Below, in pieces: positions 11,961 through 14,280 of a stretch of DNA of 14,280 bases. The DNA is from Bacillota bacterium (GTDB lineage Bacteria; Bacillota; Limnochordia; JAAZLZ01). Below the pieces are notes generated by a model, which saw nothing but the letters and a program-made list of their open reading frames with translations, was not told the origin of the DNA and searched no databases. Numbering within the stretch: the stretch's first letter is position 1; each line of letters starts with the position of its first letter. The translations under genes and the position numbers were made by a program. The stretch spans positions 1 to 14,280 of the forward strand of contig JAAZLZ010000134.1 of the NCBI GenBank assembly GCA_012799075.1. The letters run 5' to 3'.

Positions 11961-14280
11961 ATGGCATTAGAGATGGGAAAAGGCAAAGTCATACCTGTAG
12001 GCCTGGAAGAGGAGATGCGAAGATCGTATCTTACCTACGCGATGAGCGTCATCGTGGAACGGGCCTTGCCCGATGTCCGGGACGGGCTGAAGCCCGTACA
12101 GCGCCGGATTTTATATGGGATGAGCGGACTGGGCCTCTGGCCCAACAGGCCCCATCGGAAATCCGCCCGGATCGTGGGCGAAGTCATGGGAAAGTACCAT
12201 CCCCACGGAGATTCGGCTATCTATGATGCGATGGTCCGCATGGCCCAAGACTTTTCCATCCGTTGTCTGTTGGTGGATGGGCACGGGAACTTCGGATCCG
12301 TGGACGGGGACCCCCCTGCGGCCATGCGCTACACGGAAGCTAGGCTTTCTTCCCTGGCGATGGAGATGCTTCGGGACATCGACAAGGATACCGTCGATTT
12401 TGTTCCTAATTTCGATGAGTCTTTAGAACAGCCCAGCGTCCTTCCCAGCCGCTTTCCCAACCTGTTGGTCAATGGGGTGGCGGGCATTGCCGTTGGCATG
12501 GCGACCAATATTCCGCCCCACAACCTCAGGGAAACCATCGACGCGTTGATAAAGCTCATTGATAATCCCGACATTACCATCAAAGAATTGAACAAAGTGA
12601 TTAAGGGGCCCGATTTCCCCACGGGGGGCATTATCCTGGGCAAGGACGGAATCAGGGAGGCCTATCAAACCGGCCGGGGAAGGATCCGGATGAGGGCCCG
12701 GGCCAGGATCGAAGAGCTGGCCCATGGTAAGACCAGGATCGTGGTGACGGAGCTTCCCTACCAGGTGAACAAGGCGAACCTCATCGAACGGATCGCGGCC
12801 ATGGTGCGGGAGAAGCGGCTGGAAGGGATCACCGACCTGAGGGATGAGTCGGACCGGCAGGGGATGCGGATCGTCATGGAACTGCGGCGGGATGCCGTGC
12901 CCCAAGTGGTCCTCAATCGACTCTACAAGCATACCCAGATGGAGGAAACCTTCGGGGTGATCATGCTGGCCCTGGTGGATGGGGAGCCCATGGTTTTGAC
13001 CTTGAAAGAGGTCTTGGAAGCTTACGTGGACCACCAGCGGGAAGTTGTGGTCCGGCGGACCCGGTTCTTGCTGAAGAAGGCCGAGGATCGGGCCCACATC
13101 TTGGAGGGCCTCAGGAACGCCCTAGCCCACATCGATGAGATCATCGAGCTGATCAAGGCGGCCCCCAACGACGGGGTGGCCAAGGAACAGCTGATGGAGC
13201 GCTATACACTCAGCGAGCGCCAGGCCGTGGCCATCTTGGATATGCAGCTGCGACGGCTGACGGGCCTGGAGCAGGACAAGATCGAGGCAGAATACCAGTC
13301 CCTCTTGAAAGATATCGCCTATTACCGGGAAGTACTAGGTGATGTGAGCAAGGTGTATGGGATCATCAAAGAAGAACTGCTGGAGATCAGGGAAAAATAC
13401 GGGGACGACCGCCGGACGGAGATCGCCCCGACCGCGGTGGAGCTGGAGACGGAGGATCTGATCCCCGAAGAAGACATCATTATCACCATCACCAGGCAAA
13501 ACTACATCAAGCGCCTTCCCCTGACGGACTATCGCAGTCAGCGGCGGGGCGGACGGGGCATCACCGCGTGGAGCACCCGGTCCGACGATTTCGTCGAACA
13601 TTTGTTCATCACTAGCACCCATGCCCATGTATTGTTCTTCACCAACCGGGGACTTGTCTACCGGCTGAAGGGCTATCAGCTGCCCCCCTTGGGACGTCAG
13701 GCCCGGGGGACTTCCCTGATGAGCCTCATTCAGGTCGAACCGGGCGAGTCCATCCAAGCCGTGTTGGCCGTGGATGATTGGGAGCAGGAGCAGTATGTGG
13801 TCATGGCCACCAAAAACGGCATCATCAAAAAGACGGCTTTAACCGATTTTGACAGTCCCCGGACGGGGATCATCGCCATCAATTTGGATGAGCACGATGA
13901 GATGGTGGGGGCTAAACTCACCGACGGCCGCCGGGATCTTCTCTTGGCCACCCGTCTTGGTCAGGTCATCCGCTTCTCTGAGGAGGATGTCCGGGCCATG
14001 GGCCGAGTGACCCGGGGCGTCAAGGGCATCACCCTAGATGGGGATGATGAGGTGGTGGGGATGGAAGTGGTGCGGGAAGGAGCCGAGCTGTTGGTTGTCA
14101 GCACCAACGGCTTTGGAAAGAGGACTCTCCTTGATGAATACCGCCGCATCAACCGGGGCGGCAAAGGGGTCAAAACCCTGCAGCGGACCGAGAAGACGGG
14201 GCTCGTGGCGGGGATCAAGGTGGTGGATGAAGACGATGAAGTCGTCCTCATCTCCGAGGAAGGAGTCATGATCCGCATCA
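11961..14280 (+). CDS. gyrA: DNA gyrase subunit A, partial: C-terminus beyond window
   Basis: GyrA is the DNA-breaking and DNA-wrapping subunit of gyrase. The first 773 residues are visible. The breakage-reunion domain contains the catalytic Tyr124 in AMRYTEARLS. The quinolone-determining region HPHGDSAIYDAMVRMAQ has Ser85 and Asp89 at the positions of E. coli Ser83 and Asp87, so no classic resistance change is seen. The tower and coiled-coil region ends near 490. The GyrA box QRRGGRG (527-533) marks the start of the C-terminal beta-pinwheel, and it identifies gyrase rather than topoisomerase IV. No intein is seen in the visible part. The start ATG has GAGG about 8 nt upstream. It lies 25 nt after gyrB, so the two are cotranscribed. 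The pinwheel is cut by the window edge. Confidence 0.97.
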   Translation, partial: MALEMGKGKVIPVGLEEEMRRSYLTYAMSVIVERALPDVRDGLKPVQRRILYGMSGLGLWPNRPHRKSARIVGEVMGKYHPHGDSAIYDAMVRMAQDFSIRCLLVDGHGNFGSVDGDPPAAMRYTEARLSSLAMEMLRDIDKDTVDFVPNFDESLEQPSVLPSRFPNLLVNGVAGIAVGMATNIPPHNLRETIDALIKLIDNPDITIKELNKVIKGPDFPTGGIILGKDGIREAYQTGRGRIRMRARARIEELAHGKTRIVVTELPYQVNKANLIERIAAMVREKRLEGITDLRDESDRQGMRIVMELRRDAVPQVVLNRLYKHTQMEETFGVIMLALVDGEPMVLTLKEVLEAYVDHQREVVVRRTRFLLKKAEDRAHILEGLRNALAHIDEIIELIKAAPNDGVAKEQLMERYTLSERQAVAILDMQLRRLTGLEQDKIEAEYQSLLKDIAYYREVLGDVSKVYGIIKEELLEIREKYGDDRRTEIAPTAVELETEDLIPEEDIIITITRQNYIKRLPLTDYRSQRRGGRGITAWSTRSDDFVEHLFITSTHAHVLFFTNRGLVYRLKGYQLPPLGRQARGTSLMSLIQVEPGESIQAVLAVDDWEQEQYVVMATKNGIIKKTALTDFDSPRTGIIAINLDEHDEMVGAKLTDGRRDLLLATRLGQVIRFSEEDVRAMGRVTRGVKGITLDGDDEVVGMEVVREGAELLVVSTNGFGKRTLLDEYRRINRGGKGVKTLQRTEKTGLVAGIKVVDEDDEVVLISEEGVMIRI

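Noticed and set aside
12201..12335. Variation in the GyrA active-site region (DGHGNFGSVDGDPPAAMRY)
   Set aside because: His in place of the proteobacterial Gln is, as far as I recall, usual in clostridia-like GyrA; Tyr124, Ser85 and Asp89 are all present, so nothing is abnormal.
1..14280. CRISPR arrays, tRNA or rRNA genes, insertion sequences
   Set aside because: I saw no direct-repeat/spacer pattern, cloverleaf sequence, rRNA segment or transposase; the only mobile element supported is the GyrB intein.

Overview
The window covers the replication-origin neighbourhood of a Bacillota (Firmicutes) chromosome. The order is mnmE, jag, yidC, yidD, rnpA, rpmH (all leftward), then an origin region, then an unnamed ATPase gene, dnaA, dnaN, an S4-domain gene, recF, remB, gyrB and gyrA (all rightward). 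This order, together with remB (DUF370), points to a Bacillota lineage. The base composition is fairly GC-rich, and the style suggests a deep-branching clostridia-like or thermophilic group rather than Bacillus. No species can be assigned from the sequence alone.

Left arm (1-3115, minus strand): a compact set, rpmH-rnpA-yidD-yidC-jag, with short gaps or overlaps between genes. It is driven by a textbook sigma-A promoter (TTGACA, 18 nt, TATAAT) at 3086-3115. A hairpin with a T-run sits between jag and mnmE, and mnmE runs off the left edge.

Origin: a first cluster of DnaA-box-like 9-mers fills about 3221-3696 and includes one perfect TTATCCACA. A second cluster lies between dnaA and dnaN (5976-6184). 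It contains two boxes, a short GC block, a run of CTA-type trinucleotides (DnaA-trio) and an AT-rich stretch. This matches the layout of the Bacillus subtilis unwinding site, so replication probably opens at about 6131-6170. A gene at 3757-4617 separates the first box cluster from dnaA. It encodes a GHKL-type ATPase domain joined to a winged-helix DNA-binding domain, and I cannot name it. It is the best candidate here for an undescribed function linked to initiation.

Right arm (4651-14280): DnaA, the sliding clamp, the S4 protein, RecF, RemB and both gyrase subunits. gyrB carries an in-frame 311-residue intein immediately before the TOPRIM metal-binding TDADVDG motif, so gyrase activity should depend on protein splicing. 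The intein's LAGLIDADG-type endonuclease looks decayed: Lys replaces one catalytic acid and the domain is short. gyrB appears to have its own promoter overlapping the remB stop codon. gyrA runs off the right edge. Many genes start at GTG or TTG, each chosen here by its ribosome-binding site.
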